A DNA stretch of 62,654 bases from an uncultured Clostridia bacterium (GCA_945915065.1 CAMEER010000005.1:1-62654); one strand, 5' to 3'; counted from the first letter of the stretch, positions 24,210 to 32,914 are shown. Made by a program: numbers and translations. The notes: generated by a model not told the origin, from the sequence alone.

Positions 24210-24359
24210 CTACTTTTTCTTTTTTTCACAGTTGCCTGCACAGCAGGAACAGTCGCCGCGGCAGCAATCAGATTTGCCGCAATGCCGCCGGTAGACACGC
24301 ACCGCCATGATCACCGCAGCAGCAAGCAGCAGTAGTACCAGAATCGTGGGCAGATTCAT
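24210..24359 (-). CDS. FeoB-associated Cys-rich membrane protein
   Basis: This 49-aa protein starts at an ATG sharing its A with the feoB stop TGA (one-base overlap). Residues 3-22 form a membrane helix; the tail has six cysteines in 'CGKSDCCRGDCSCCAGNC', then KKKK. Such small Cys-rich proteins regularly follow feoB in Firmicutes and are thought to assist Fe2+ transfer at the inner face of the channel (family context; mechanism not proven). The tight coupling predicts production with FeoB. Confidence 0.88.
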   Translation of the reverse strand: MNLPTILVLLLLAAAVIMAVRVYRRHCGKSDCCRGDCSCCAGNCEKKKK

Positions 24360-26737
24360 CAGGCCACCCCCAGCAGAAGCAATACCGTCCTTAACAGACA
24401 AGCGCAAACCCATGCGATGGCACACTGCATCAAAACCATACAGGCTGCCCATTTGCCGCCCAATTCACGACGGACTGAGGCAATGGCCGCTATGCAGGGG
24501 GTATACAGCAGGCAAAATACCAAAAGGGAACCGGCGGCGCCTACCGTGAGCAGCGAGGTGATGCCCTCCCCCACCAGTACGGTCAACGTAGAAACAACGC
24601 TTTCCTTGGCGATAAAACCGGTGATCAGCGCAGTAGAGATCCGCCAGTCGCCAAAGCCCAGCGGCTTAAAGAAGGGCGCTATGTAACTGGCCAGCAGCGC
24701 CAGAATACTGTTTTGGGAATCCTGCACGATCTGAAAATGCAAATCAAAGGTTTGCAGGAACCAGATCACGATAGTGGCGAGAAAAATCACCGTAAAGGCC
24801 CGCTGCAAAAAGTCCTTGGCCTTATCCCACAGGAGCTGTCCCACGTTTTTCAGACCCGGCATACGGTAGTTGGGCAGTTCCATCACAAACGGAACTGCTT
24901 CGCCACGAAACAGGGTGCTTTTAAAGATCAGCGCCACAAGAATACCGACGGCAATTCCCAGGAAATAAAGCCCTACCATGATCATTCCGCCATGTCCGGG
25001 GAAAAACGCGGCTGTAAAAAAGCCATAGATCGGCAGCTTTGCCGAACAGCTCATAAACGGGGTCAGCAGGATCGTCATTCTGCGGTCGCGCGCCGAGGGC
25101 AGTGTGCGGCTGGCCATGACACCGGGAACGGTACAGCCGAAGCCAATCAGCATGGGTACGATGCTGCGGCCGGAAAGGCCGATCTTTCGCAGCAGCTTAT
25201 CCATGACAAAGGCCACACGGGCCATGTAGCCGGTATCCTCCAACAGGGACAGGAAGAAAAACAGCGTAACGATGATAGGCAGAAAACTCAGCACACTGCC
25301 CACACCGTTAAACACACCGTCAATGACCAGAGCCCGCACTGCTTCGTTTACTTCCCACGACACCAATGCATTGCTGACGATCACGGTGAGCCATGCGATG
25401 GCTGTTTCCAATAGTCCCTGCAGCCATGCCCCGATAACGTTGAAGGTCAGGAAAAACACCAGTCCCATAATGCCGATAAAGGCCGGGATAGCCGTGTATT
25501 TTCCCGTAAGGAACCGGTCGATCTTCTGGCTGCGAAGATGCTCGCGGCTTTCGTGGGGCTTGACCACCGTAGCGTCTACCAATTCCTTGATGAAAGCAAA
25601 GCGCATGTCCGCAATGGCCGCGGCGCGGTCAAGCCCACGTTCCGTTTCCATTTGCACAATGATGTGTTCCAGCATCTCCTGTTCGTTTTTATCAAGGGCC
25701 AGCGCGTCCATCACCCGTTGGTCACCCTCCACCAGTTTCGTGGCGGCGAAGCGAACAGGGATCCCGGCCGCTTTGGCGTGGTCGTCGATCAAATGCATGA
25801 TCGCGTGAAGGCAGCGATGCACCGCGCCGCCGTGATCGTTCATATCACAGAAATCAGTCCGGCCGGGTTTTTCCTGATACTTGGCCACATGCAGCGCATG
25901 ACGCGCCAGTTCATCCACACCCTCGTTCTTGGCTGCGGAAATGGGAACCACAGGGATACCCAGCATGGCCTCCATCTCATTGATGCGGATCGACCCGCCA
26001 TTGCCCCGTACCTCGTCCATCATATTCAGCGCCAGCACCATAGGAATATCCAACTCCAGCAGCTGCATGGTCAGATACAGGTTGCGCTCAATATTGGTGG
26101 CATCCACAATATTGATGATACCTGTCGGTTTCTCATTGATGATAAACTGCCGGGTGACGATCTCCTCATTGGTATAAGGCGACATGGAATAGATGCCGGG
26201 CAGATCCGTGAGCTCCGTATTGGGATATTCCCGGATACCACCGCTCTTGCGGTCCACTGTCACGCCCGGGAAGTTGCCCACATGCTGATTTGAGCCGGTC
26301 AGTTGATTGAACAGTGTTGTCTTGCCGCAGTTCTGATTGCCGGCCAGTGCAAAAGTCAAAGTAACCCCTTCCGGAAGCGGATGTTCCCCTTCTTTTTCGT
26401 GATACCGGCCGCCTTCGCCCAAACCGGGATGCTCACAGTTCACACAGGGTTCTGCTGCTGACGGCAGCACCTCCGATTTTCGCTGTTGATCCTTGATGGG
26501 TATGATCTCTATTTTTGCCGCATCCGCCAGGCGCAGCGTCAACTCATAGCCATGGATGCGCAATTCCATCGGGTCACCCATGGGGGCAAATTTGACCAGG
26601 GTTACGTCCGCGCCGGGAATCAGCCCCATGTCCAGAAAATGTTGGCGCAAGGCTCCCTCTCCGCCCACAGTTGTTATCTGTGCGGACTGGCCGATCTCAA
26701 GCGTATCCAGAGTCATCGTTTTCTCTTGCAATACCAT
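24359..26737 (-). CDS. feoB: Ferrous iron transporter FeoA-FeoB fusion
   Basis: The 792-aa protein starts at 26737 (MVLQEKTMTL; AAAGG 8 nt upstream). Residues about 7-80 are a FeoA SH3-like domain ('QHFLDMGLIPGADVTLV'); a short linker with 'CVNCEHPG' follows; then the FeoB GTPase (G1 'AGNQNCGKTT', G2 'NFPGVTVDRKSG', G3 'DLPGIYS', G4 'NMMD', G5 'SAAKN'), helical domain, and the membrane part with Gate motifs ('IGFGCTVPGVMA', 'SCSAKLPIYGF'). It imports Fe2+ across the inner membrane. In most bacteria FeoA is a separate protein; here it is fused at the N-terminus. Confidence 0.95.
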   Translation of the reverse strand: MVLQEKTMTLDTLEIGQSAQITTVGGEGALRQHFLDMGLIPGADVTLVKFAPMGDPMELRIHGYELTLRLADAAKIEIIPIKDQQRKSEVLPSAAEPCVNCEHPGLGEGGRYHEKEGEHPLPEGVTLTFALAGNQNCGKTTLFNQLTGSNQHVGNFPGVTVDRKSGGIREYPNTELTDLPGIYSMSPYTNEEIVTRQFIINEKPTGIINIVDATNIERNLYLTMQLLELDIPMVLALNMMDEVRGNGGSIRINEMEAMLGIPVVPISAAKNEGVDELARHALHVAKYQEKPGRTDFCDMNDHGGAVHRCLHAIMHLIDDHAKAAGIPVRFAATKLVEGDQRVMDALALDKNEQEMLEHIIVQMETERGLDRAAAIADMRFAFIKELVDATVVKPHESREHLRSQKIDRFLTGKYTAIPAFIGIMGLVFFLTFNVIGAWLQGLLETAIAWLTVIVSNALVSWEVNEAVRALVIDGVFNGVGSVLSFLPIIVTLFFFLSLLEDTGYMARVAFVMDKLLRKIGLSGRSIVPMLIGFGCTVPGVMASRTLPSARDRRMTILLTPFMSCSAKLPIYGFFTAAFFPGHGGMIMVGLYFLGIAVGILVALIFKSTLFRGEAVPFVMELPNYRMPGLKNVGQLLWDKAKDFLQRAFTVIFLATIVIWFLQTFDLHFQIVQDSQNSILALLASYIAPFFKPLGFGDWRISTALITGFIAKESVVSTLTVLVGEGITSLLTVGAAGSLLVFCLLYTPCIAAIASVRRELGGKWAACMVLMQCAIAWVCACLLRTVLLLLGVA

Positions 26738-26782
26738 ATTCGTGCCTTTCCATTGCTCTGTCAGTTCTTTTGCTATCCTGTT

Positions 26783-26811
26783 AGTGTACCGTAATCTTTT
26801 GCCGCCGTCAA
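26783..26811 (-). promoter_or_regulatory. Promoter of the feo operon
   Basis: Minus strand TTGACG (26811-26806), 17-nt spacer, TACACT (26788-26783), 46 nt before the FeoAB start. No clear Fur box was recognised. Confidence 0.6.
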
Positions 26812-26839
26812 GTCGTTTTTGACAGGGTAAACAAACGGT

Positions 26840-26875
26840 AAAACGAACGGAAAACTGCAAATTCTCCGTTCGTTT
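26840..26875 (-). terminator. Terminator of the SCIFF/decarboxylase/phosphatase operon
   Basis: A 12-bp stem (AAAACGAACGGA with its complement, 12-nt loop) followed on the minus strand by TTTT, 11 nt after the phosphatase stop. Confidence 0.8.
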
Positions 26876-26886
26876 TCATCCTTGTA

Positions 26887-27348
26887 TTATATTCTTTTCT
26901 TCGTTAATTTTTTCAGCAGGCTGCGGCAGCCGATTTCTATATCGCGCCACGCTGCGTCAAAGTCTCCGGTATACCATGGATCAGCCACATCGTGAGGATG
27001 CGCCGTGCCGTCCAGAAGCAAATGCATCTTCCCTTCCGGATCGCCGCCGCAGATCCGCTGCATATTCCGCAAATTCGCTTTCTCCATGCCGATCAACAGA
27101 TCGTAATAGCTATAGTCCTCAGCACAGAGCTGTCTGGCAGTTTTTCCTTTGCAGCTGATACCGTGTTCCGCCAGCTTCTGCCGTGCGGGAGGATATACAG
27201 GGTTTCCGACCTCTTCGCGGCTGGTAGCAGCGGAGGCAATCTCAAACTGATCCGCTTCCCCTGCCTTTCTTACCATATCCTTCATGACAAACTCCGCCAT
27301 TGGGCTGCGGCAGATATTGCCCAGGCATATAAACAGGATCCTCGTCAT
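26887..27348 (-). CDS. Low-molecular-weight protein-tyrosine phosphatase
   Basis: A 153-aa cytosolic phosphatase with the N-terminal P-loop 'CLGNICRS' (Cys8 nucleophile, Arg14) and C-terminal general acid in 'DVADPWYTGDFD'. Family members dephosphorylate tyrosine (or arginine) in protein targets, often exopolysaccharide kinases. No cognate kinase is nearby. It is the last gene of the run scfA-scfB-decarboxylase-phosphatase, 21 nt after the decarboxylase. Confidence 0.92.
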   Translation of the reverse strand: MTRILFICLGNICRSPMAEFVMKDMVRKAGEADQFEIASAATSREEVGNPVYPPARQKLAEHGISCKGKTARQLCAEDYSYYDLLIGMEKANLRNMQRICGGDPEGKMHLLLDGTAHPHDVADPWYTGDFDAAWRDIEIGCRSLLKKLTKKRI

Positions 27349-27369
27349 AGCTGCTCCTTATCTATTGTT

Positions 27370-28707
27370 CTATTCCTTGATCACGGCACAGCCCGCAACG
27401 CTATAATACCGCAGGCAATCCACCACATGTTGGTCGATCCGCTCACCGCAGACGGCCAGCGGAATGGCGGGCGGGCAGCTGATGGCCGCTGCCGCTGAGA
27501 TACGGCCGAGACAATCCCCGATGGGCAGCGTTTCGCTTTCAGAAAGCAACGCCTGATGTGGCTTTATCGCCATATCCGGGCGCGGAACGCATGGCGGAAG
27601 CTCCGTGATGGGTTCCGACCGTTTCAGGCTGCACAGTGTTTTCTCGAGATGCCGCAGCGACCCGGCGCTGTTTTCCGGCGACAGCATCAATACCACATGA
27701 TCCGGGTCATAAAACTCCGGATAGATGCCGTTTTCCTCCAAAATTTCGGCGATCTGCACTCCGGTATAGCCGAACGGCTTCGGACACAGGGTGATCTTCA
27801 GCGGCTCGTCTCCGGTCATAGCATACCCGTGGCCTGTAAGCCGCTGCACCAGCGTTTCCTTCTCCGGCAGAAATCCCACCAGTGCAGCGCGAAATGCCGT
27901 CATGCGATCGTTAGCCGCATCCAGCGACTGCAAAATCAGATAGGAGGGGCTGCTGGAGCCAAACAGGGACATGGACACCTTTGCCTGCTGTGCCAAGGTC
28001 GAAGGCGCATCGTAGGAAATATGCAGATACGCGCCGCCGGTAATGACCGGCAGCGTTTTATGCGCCGAATCGCAGCAAAGATCCGCTCCCAGATCTATGG
28101 GATGGCGGGACTGCGGCAGGAATTTCAAATACGCGCCGTGGGCGTTGTCCACCAGCAGAAGTACCCCTGCCTGATGGCAGACCTCTGCAATCGCCTGTAT
28201 ATCCAGCGTGTTCCCCAAATAGTCCGGGCTGGTAAGATATACCGCCACAGGTTTTTTCCCGCTGTTTTGCAGCGCGCTTTTCACCTGCGCCGCTGTAATG
28301 GGACAGCTGATATAGGAGTCGTTATTCTCCGGGTAAAGCCAGCAGATATCAATATCCAGCAGTGCGGCGGCATTGATAAAAGCCTTGTGGGCGTTGCGTC
28401 CGGCCAATATACAGGGGGCTTCTCCTTTCGACACGGCATACCGGGCAGAAAGATGCAGCATGGTTTGGATGCACAGCGTAGAGCCCCCTGTGGAATAGAT
28501 CGTATGAGCGCCGAATAACGCGCCGGCCTGTGCCTCGCTTTCGGCAATAATACCGGAGGCCGTAAACAACTCATCCGCCCCGTCGATCTCCGTAATATCG
28601 TAAGGCTCAAAGCCCAGCACCGGCACGCCCTTGTGCCCCGGCATGTGGAAACGGGCAGGCTCAGACTGCGTATACCACCGGACAAAATCGCAGATGGGGG
28701 TGCTCAT
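27370..28707 (-). CDS. Orn/Lys/Arg decarboxylase family PLP enzyme
   Basis: A 445-aa fold-type I PLP enzyme of the major Orn/Lys/Arg decarboxylase family, short form as in Bacillus SpeA/YaaO. Visible are the family N-terminus 'RFHMPGHKGVP', 'STGGSTLCIQ' (about 72-81), 'VDNAHGAYL' (186-194) and the PLP lysine K217 in 'DSAHKTLP'. It decarboxylates a basic amino acid to a polyamine precursor (agmatine, cadaverine or putrescine); the substrate cannot be decided. It overlaps the end of the SCIFF maturase gene by 4 nt (ATGA), so the two are translationally coupled. Confidence 0.88.
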   Translation of the reverse strand: MSTPICDFVRWYTQSEPARFHMPGHKGVPVLGFEPYDITEIDGADELFTASGIIAESEAQAGALFGAHTIYSTGGSTLCIQTMLHLSARYAVSKGEAPCILAGRNAHKAFINAAALLDIDICWLYPENNDSYISCPITAAQVKSALQNSGKKPVAVYLTSPDYLGNTLDIQAIAEVCHQAGVLLLVDNAHGAYLKFLPQSRHPIDLGADLCCDSAHKTLPVITGGAYLHISYDAPSTLAQQAKVSMSLFGSSSPSYLILQSLDAANDRMTAFRAALVGFLPEKETLVQRLTGHGYAMTGDEPLKITLCPKPFGYTGVQIAEILEENGIYPEFYDPDHVVLMLSPENSAGSLRHLEKTLCSLKRSEPITELPPCVPRPDMAIKPHQALLSESETLPIGDCLGRISAAAAISCPPAIPLAVCGERIDQHVVDCLRYYSVAGCAVIKE

Positions 28708-30089
28708 TCCGCCGCTCCCAATTCACGGGCCACAGCCACCATAACGGCACACTCGATCCGTTTGCGGAACAAATCACAGCCCTGCTGGTACACACCCCGC
28801 ACGGAGCCTGTGGCATGATAGGCGTTGGCGGCGCAGCCGCCGGAGCAGTACAGCCGTGCCCAGCAATCCCGGCACTCCTGCCGGGCATAAACGTTGCAGG
28901 AAGCAAATTCCTCCTGAATGGCGTGATTGCTGACGCCGTTCCATATATCGCCCAGTTTGAATTTCTCCTCCCCCACAAACTGATGGCAGGGATACAGATC
29001 ACCCCACGGCGTCACCGCCATGTACTCCGTTCCCGAGCCGCAGCCGGAAATACGCTTATAGATACAGGGGCCTCCCTTCAGATCGATCATATAATGATAA
29101 AAGGTAAAGGGTTTTCCGTCCTTGTCCCGCTGCAGCATCAGCTCCGCCAGTTTTTCATACTGCTCCATAACCACCGCTTTGTCTGCTTCTGTCAAAGCGG
29201 CAGGATCTCCGGCAGCGGCCACCACCGGCTCCATGCTCAGTTCGGAAAAGCCCAGATCCAGCATGGTCTTGATGTCCTCGAGAAAATCAGGGTTGGCATG
29301 GGTAAACGTACCGCGCATATAGTAGTTCTTTCCCTCACGGGCCGCCACCAGCTTCTGGAACTTGGGAACGATTTTTTCCCAACTTCCGTTTCCGGCATAG
29401 TCCACACGGTAGCGGTCGTGTACCTCCTTGCGTCCATCAAGGCTCAGCACCACATTGCTCATCTCACGGTTGACGAAATCGATCACATCATCGTCGATCA
29501 ACACGCCATTTGTTGTTAATGTAAAGCGGAAATGCTTGTCTTTCTCTTTTTCGATGCTGCGGGCATAGGCAACCAGCCGCTTGACCACGTCGAAGTTCAT
29601 CAGCGGCTCGCCGCCGAAAAAGTCCACCTCCAGATTGTGGCGGGACCCGGAGTGCTCCACCAAAAAGTCCAGCGCACGCTTGCCCACCTCAAAAGGCATC
29701 AGCGCACGATCACCATGGTATTTTCCCTGACTGGCAAAGCAGTAGGAGCAATTGAGATTGCAGGTGTGGGCAATGTGCAGGCAAAGCGCCTTGATCACGC
29801 CGGAGGTCTTGGCCTTCAACTCGCCCGCCATGGGGGCAAAGGAATCCTCGGTGAACAGCTTTCCCGCCGCTTTCAGCCGGGCGATCTGGTCGTAACATTC
29901 GCCGATCTCATCGGGCGTCACACCGTCTGTGCCCTGATACTTTTCCCACAGTTTTTCAATAATGGCGTCACGGCGCTCTGTTTCAAACAGCGCGATCACG
30001 TCGTAAGCCAGTTCGTCCACGGCATGTACCGAACCGGAGCAAATGTCCAGTACAATGTTATAACCGCCTAATTGATATTGATGAATCAT
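28704..30089 (-). CDS. scfB: SCIFF peptide thioether maturase (radical SAM, SPASM)
   Basis: The 461-aa radical SAM enzyme forms a thioether crosslink in the SCIFF precursor encoded just upstream. An N-terminal RiPP recognition-like region (about 1-95) binds the leader; the radical SAM cluster motif CxxxCxxC is 'CNLNCSYC' (C110, C114, C117), with 'FFGGEPLMNF' following. The C-terminal SPASM region has the Cys set including 'CGSGTEYMAVTPWGDLYPC' and 'CSGGCAANAYHATG' for two auxiliary [4Fe-4S] clusters. It lies 63 nt after scfA, with a terminator-like hairpin between. Confidence 0.95.
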   Translation of the reverse strand: MIHQYQLGGYNIVLDICSGSVHAVDELAYDVIALFETERRDAIIEKLWEKYQGTDGVTPDEIGECYDQIARLKAAGKLFTEDSFAPMAGELKAKTSGVIKALCLHIAHTCNLNCSYCFASQGKYHGDRALMPFEVGKRALDFLVEHSGSRHNLEVDFFGGEPLMNFDVVKRLVAYARSIEKEKDKHFRFTLTTNGVLIDDDVIDFVNREMSNVVLSLDGRKEVHDRYRVDYAGNGSWEKIVPKFQKLVAAREGKNYYMRGTFTHANPDFLEDIKTMLDLGFSELSMEPVVAAAGDPAALTEADKAVVMEQYEKLAELMLQRDKDGKPFTFYHYMIDLKGGPCIYKRISGCGSGTEYMAVTPWGDLYPCHQFVGEEKFKLGDIWNGVSNHAIQEEFASCNVYARQECRDCWARLYCSGGCAANAYHATGSVRGVYQQGCDLFRKRIECAVMVAVARELGAAE

Positions 30090-30105
30090 CGTTTTTCCCT
30101 CACGC

Positions 30106-30133
30106 TAAAAATGCCGCCCGACAGGGGCGGCAT
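30106..30133 (-). terminator. Internal terminator/attenuator between SCIFF precursor and maturase
   Basis: Minus strand stem ATGCCGCCC/GGGCGGCAT (30133-30125 with 30119-30111) followed directly by TTTT. It sits 20 nt after the precursor stop and 17 nt before the maturase start, so it would let many short precursor transcripts accumulate per maturase transcript. Confidence 0.8.
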
Positions 30134-30152
30134 CATAGTTTCAAGTACCCGT

Positions 30153-30302
30153 TTACTTGCTTTCCTTCTTTTCGCAAGCCTGATTGGCAATACCGCAGCT
30201 GGTCTTGCAGGCAGACTGGCAGGAAGTCTGGCACTCGCCGCAGCCACCCTTCTTGGCGCTCTCGCAAAGGTCACGAGTCTCGATAGTGTTAATGTGCTTC
30301 AT
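30153..30302 (-). CDS. scfA: SCIFF (six-cysteine) ranthipeptide precursor, 49 aa
   Basis: The short frame from ATG 30302 (GGGAGG upstream) has the conserved leader start 'MKHINTIETRDLCESAKKGG' and the core with six closely spaced cysteines, 'CGECQTSCQSACKTSC' plus one near the end, ending KKESK. Counting the leader Cys13, seven-plus Cys are present. SCIFF peptides are near-universal in Clostridia and belong to the ranthipeptides (Cys to non-alpha-carbon thioether); a role in quorum-type signalling and in sporulation/solvent control has been proposed. Its cognate maturase is next in the operon. Confidence 0.95.
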   Translation of the reverse strand: MKHINTIETRDLCESAKKGGCGECQTSCQSACKTSCGIANQACEKKESK

Positions 30303-30335
30303 GGTAAAATGTCCTCCCATTGATTATCTGATAAA

Positions 30336-30364
30336 GTTATATCACACTGCCGTTCGGTTGTCAA
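30336..30364 (-). promoter_or_regulatory. Strong promoter of the SCIFF operon
   Basis: Minus strand consensus TTGACA (30364-30359), 17-nt spacer ending TGA (extended -10), TATAAC (30341-30336). Confidence 0.75.
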
Positions 30365-30429
30365 TCAAAGTCTATTATTTTGGCAAAAAGCAGTTTACAA
30401 AATATTTCATTGAATGCTTCGGTTTACCG

Positions 30430-30458
30430 TTGACGATAGCCATCGAACGTTGTATAAT
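30430..30458 (+). promoter_or_regulatory. Promoter of ptb copy 2
   Basis: TTGACG (30430-30435), 17-nt spacer, TATAAT (30453-30458), 56 nt before the start codon. Confidence 0.75.
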
Positions 30459-30514
30459 GTCAAATGTAACCATAATTATCAGATCACTTCACAGATAATC
30501 AGGAGGAAATGTAC

Positions 30515-31429
30515 ATGATCAACACCATCAATGGAATCTTAGAAGCTGCCAAGGGTGGCAAAACCGGTGTCATCGCCGTAGCCGCTGCCCACGACCAGCC
30601 GGTCATTGAGGCCGTGGTGGAAGCCCGCAAGGAGGGCATCGCCACTCCCATTCTGGTGGGCCATGTGGATGAGATCCGCACCATGCTGTCCGGTCTGGGC
30701 GAAAATCCTGACGAGTATCAGATTATTGCCGGCGACAGCGATACCGACTGCGCCGCCAAGGCCGTGGCGCTGTGCGCTGATGGCAAGGCCAATTTCCTGA
30801 TGAAGGGCATTCTGGGCACCGCCGACCTGATGCGCGCCGTGTTCAATAAGGAGTGCGGTCTGCGTACCAGCCACCTGACCACCCACTGCATGTTCTATGA
30901 GATCCCCGCCTATGGCAAGATGGTAATCCTTACCGACGGCGGCGTCAACACCTTCCCCGATCTGGACAAGAAAGCCGAAATTCTGGAAAATGCCGCCATG
31001 GTACTGCAAGCACTGGGCTATGAGACGATCAACGCCGCCTGCATCTGCGGCGCGGAGGTGGTCAACCCCAAGATCCAGTCCACCGTGGACGCCGACGCCC
31101 TGGCCCATATGACCGAGCGCTGGAGCAAGTACAACATGAACGTGTGCGGCCCTGTGGCGCTGGATCTGGCCGTCAGCAAAGAGGCCTGCCATCACAAGCA
31201 CTACACCGCTCCCGGCGCCGGCGACGCGGACATCCTGCTGGTACCCAACTATGAGGTAGGCAACGGCATCGGCAAGGCCGCTTCCCTGTTCGGGCACGCC
31301 AAAAACGCCGGCATCATTCTGGGTGCCAAGGTGCCTATCGTGCTGGTGTCCCGTTCTGACAGTGCCGAGTCCAAGCTGGCTTCCATCGCCGCCGGCAGCG
31401 TACTGGCGCAGCGAATGAATTTAAATTGA
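30515..31429 (+). CDS. Phosphate butyryltransferase/acetyltransferase family enzyme (copy 2)
   Basis: The ATG at 30515 is preferred (AGGAGG 8 nt upstream; 2 nt for 30509). The 304-aa protein shares the PTA_PTB landmarks with copy 1: 'NFLMKGILGTADLMRAVFN', 'VILTDGGVNTFPD', 'CGPVALDLAVSKEA' and 'ADILLVPNYEVGNGIGKAAS'. The two copies differ at most positions, so they probably serve different acyl groups. The C-rich, biased codon use and near-consensus promoter suggest high expression. No acyl kinase gene is adjacent. It ends without a clear terminator before the aminotransferase promoter. Confidence 0.87.
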   Translation: MINTINGILEAAKGGKTGVIAVAAAHDQPVIEAVVEARKEGIATPILVGHVDEIRTMLSGLGENPDEYQIIAGDSDTDCAAKAVALCADGKANFLMKGILGTADLMRAVFNKECGLRTSHLTTHCMFYEIPAYGKMVILTDGGVNTFPDLDKKAEILENAAMVLQALGYETINAACICGAEVVNPKIQSTVDADALAHMTERWSKYNMNVCGPVALDLAVSKEACHHKHYTAPGAGDADILLVPNYEVGNGIGKAASLFGHAKNAGIILGAKVPIVLVSRSDSAESKLASIAAGSVLAQRMNLN

Positions 31430-31491
31430 GTCGGCAAAAGGTTTCGTTTGTGTAAAAAAAACGTCAATTCAGAGATTTCTTTGATAATTAC

Positions 31492-31520
31492 TTGACAATC
31501 TAAGGAAGCCCCCGTATAGT
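31492..31520 (+). promoter_or_regulatory. Near-consensus promoter of the aminotransferase gene
   Basis: TTGACA (31492-31497), 17-nt spacer, TATAGT (31515-31520). Confidence 0.8.
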
Positions 31521-31586
31521 AATAGTTGGTCACGCATACGTTTGAGCCGTATGCGCAAAATAAGGAAAAAAAGAGGAGCTATTATC

Positions 31587-32777
31587 ATGGTCAATCAGGA
31601 ATACTACAATTTGGGTACCGCCCCCTCCGTCATCCGTCAGCTGTTCGCCTATGGTCTGGAACAGGCTAAGGTTGTCGGCCCTGAGAAAGTTTATGACTAT
31701 TCTCTGGGAAATCCCAGCATTCCCGCCCCCAAGAAGGTCAACGAGTCCATCAAGAAAATCGTGGACGAGACGGATTCCATCAAGCTGCATGGCTATTCCA
31801 TGGCACCCGGCTTTGAGGAGGCCCGTGCCGCCGTTGCCAAGGATCTGGCTGCGCGCTTCGGTCTGGAGGTAAAGGCCAGCGAGCTGTTCTTCACCTGCGG
31901 TGCCGCTCCCGCTCTGATCTCCATCATCAAGGCCCTGCTCGTGGATGCCGATTCCGAGATTATGGCGATCGCCCCCTTCTTCCCCGAGTATCGCCCCTTT
32001 GTAACGGCCAACGGCGGCAAGCTGGTGGTGGTGCCCGCTGATACCAAGGCTTTCCAGATTCATCTGGACGCTGTTGAGGAGCGTATTACCAAGCATACTC
32101 AGGCGATCATTGTCAACTCCCCCAACAACCCCTCCGGCGTTGTGTATACCGAGGAGACTCTGAAGGGTCTGGCTGCCCTGCTGGAGCGCAAGAGCGCCGA
32201 GTACGGTCATCCCATCTACATCATTGCTGACGAGCCTTACCGTGAATTGGTATACGGCGGTGTCAAGGTTCCCTTCATCCCCTGCCTCTACAAGAACACC
32301 ATCGTCTGCTACTCCTATTCCAAGTCCCTGTCCCTGCCCGGTGAGCGTATCGGTTATGTCTATGTTCCCGGCTTTGCTGACGACAGCCACGAGGTATACG
32401 CCGCCATCGCCGGCGCTGCCCGCATCATGGGCCATGTCTGCCCTCCGACTCTGATGCAGAAGGTCATCGAGCTGTGCGCTGAGGAGCGGCCTGATCTGGT
32501 GGCTTACGATGAAAACCGCAATCTGCTGTACAACAGCCTGACCGAGATGGGCTATGAGTGCGCCAAGCCCGACGGTGCTTTCTATCTGTTTGTCAAGGCC
32601 CCCAACGGTGACGCCAACGCTTTCTCTGAGAAGGCCAAGCTGGAGCACAACCTTCTGGTGGTGCCTGCTGACGGCTTCGGCTGCCCCGGCTTCTTCCGCC
32701 TGAGCTATTGCGTGTCCAATGACATGATCCGCCGCAGCCTGCCCGCCTTCAAGGCCATGATTGAATCCTACAAGTAA
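31587..32777 (+). CDS. Class I/II pyridoxal-phosphate aminotransferase
   Basis: The start at 31587 (MVNQEYYNLG) follows GAGGAG. The 396-aa enzyme has the aspartate-aminotransferase fold: 'LGNPSIPAP' early, PLP-phosphate region 'TCGAAPALISI' (103-113), 'NSPNNPSGVVY' (177-187), 'IADEPYRE' (213-220; Asp215) and the PLP lysine K246 in 'SYSKSLSLPGERIG', plus 'FFRLSYCVSND' holding the substrate-carboxylate Arg. Codon bias and the promoter suggest strong expression. Candidate substrates are aspartate, alanine or other 2-oxo acids; the neighbouring AsnA uses aspartate, but that is weak evidence. Confidence 0.9.
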   Translation: MVNQEYYNLGTAPSVIRQLFAYGLEQAKVVGPEKVYDYSLGNPSIPAPKKVNESIKKIVDETDSIKLHGYSMAPGFEEARAAVAKDLAARFGLEVKASELFFTCGAAPALISIIKALLVDADSEIMAIAPFFPEYRPFVTANGGKLVVVPADTKAFQIHLDAVEERITKHTQAIIVNSPNNPSGVVYTEETLKGLAALLERKSAEYGHPIYIIADEPYRELVYGGVKVPFIPCLYKNTIVCYSYSKSLSLPGERIGYVYVPGFADDSHEVYAAIAGAARIMGHVCPPTLMQKVIELCAEERPDLVAYDENRNLLYNSLTEMGYECAKPDGAFYLFVKAPNGDANAFSEKAKLEHNLLVVPADGFGCPGFFRLSYCVSNDMIRRSLPAFKAMIESYK

Positions 32778-32794
32778 GAGATACCTTTGCTGAA

Positions 32795-32828
32795 TTGCCG
32801 CATCCACAAGGATGCGGCAATTTTTTTT
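32795..32828 (+). terminator. Terminator of the aminotransferase gene
   Basis: An 11-bp perfect stem (TTGCCGCATCC and complement), ACAA loop, followed by eight T. Confidence 0.95.
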
Positions 32829-32851
32829 ATCATATTTAGGCGTTTTTTCTC

Positions 32852-32880
32852 TTGCCATACAGGAAATGCTTCGCTATAAT
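32852..32880 (+). promoter_or_regulatory. Promoter of asnA
   Basis: TTGCCA (32852-32857), 17-nt spacer, TATAAT (32875-32880). Confidence 0.7.
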
Positions 32881-32914
32881 AGATTCCATATTTTTATGAA
32901 AGAGGTGCTAAGGC

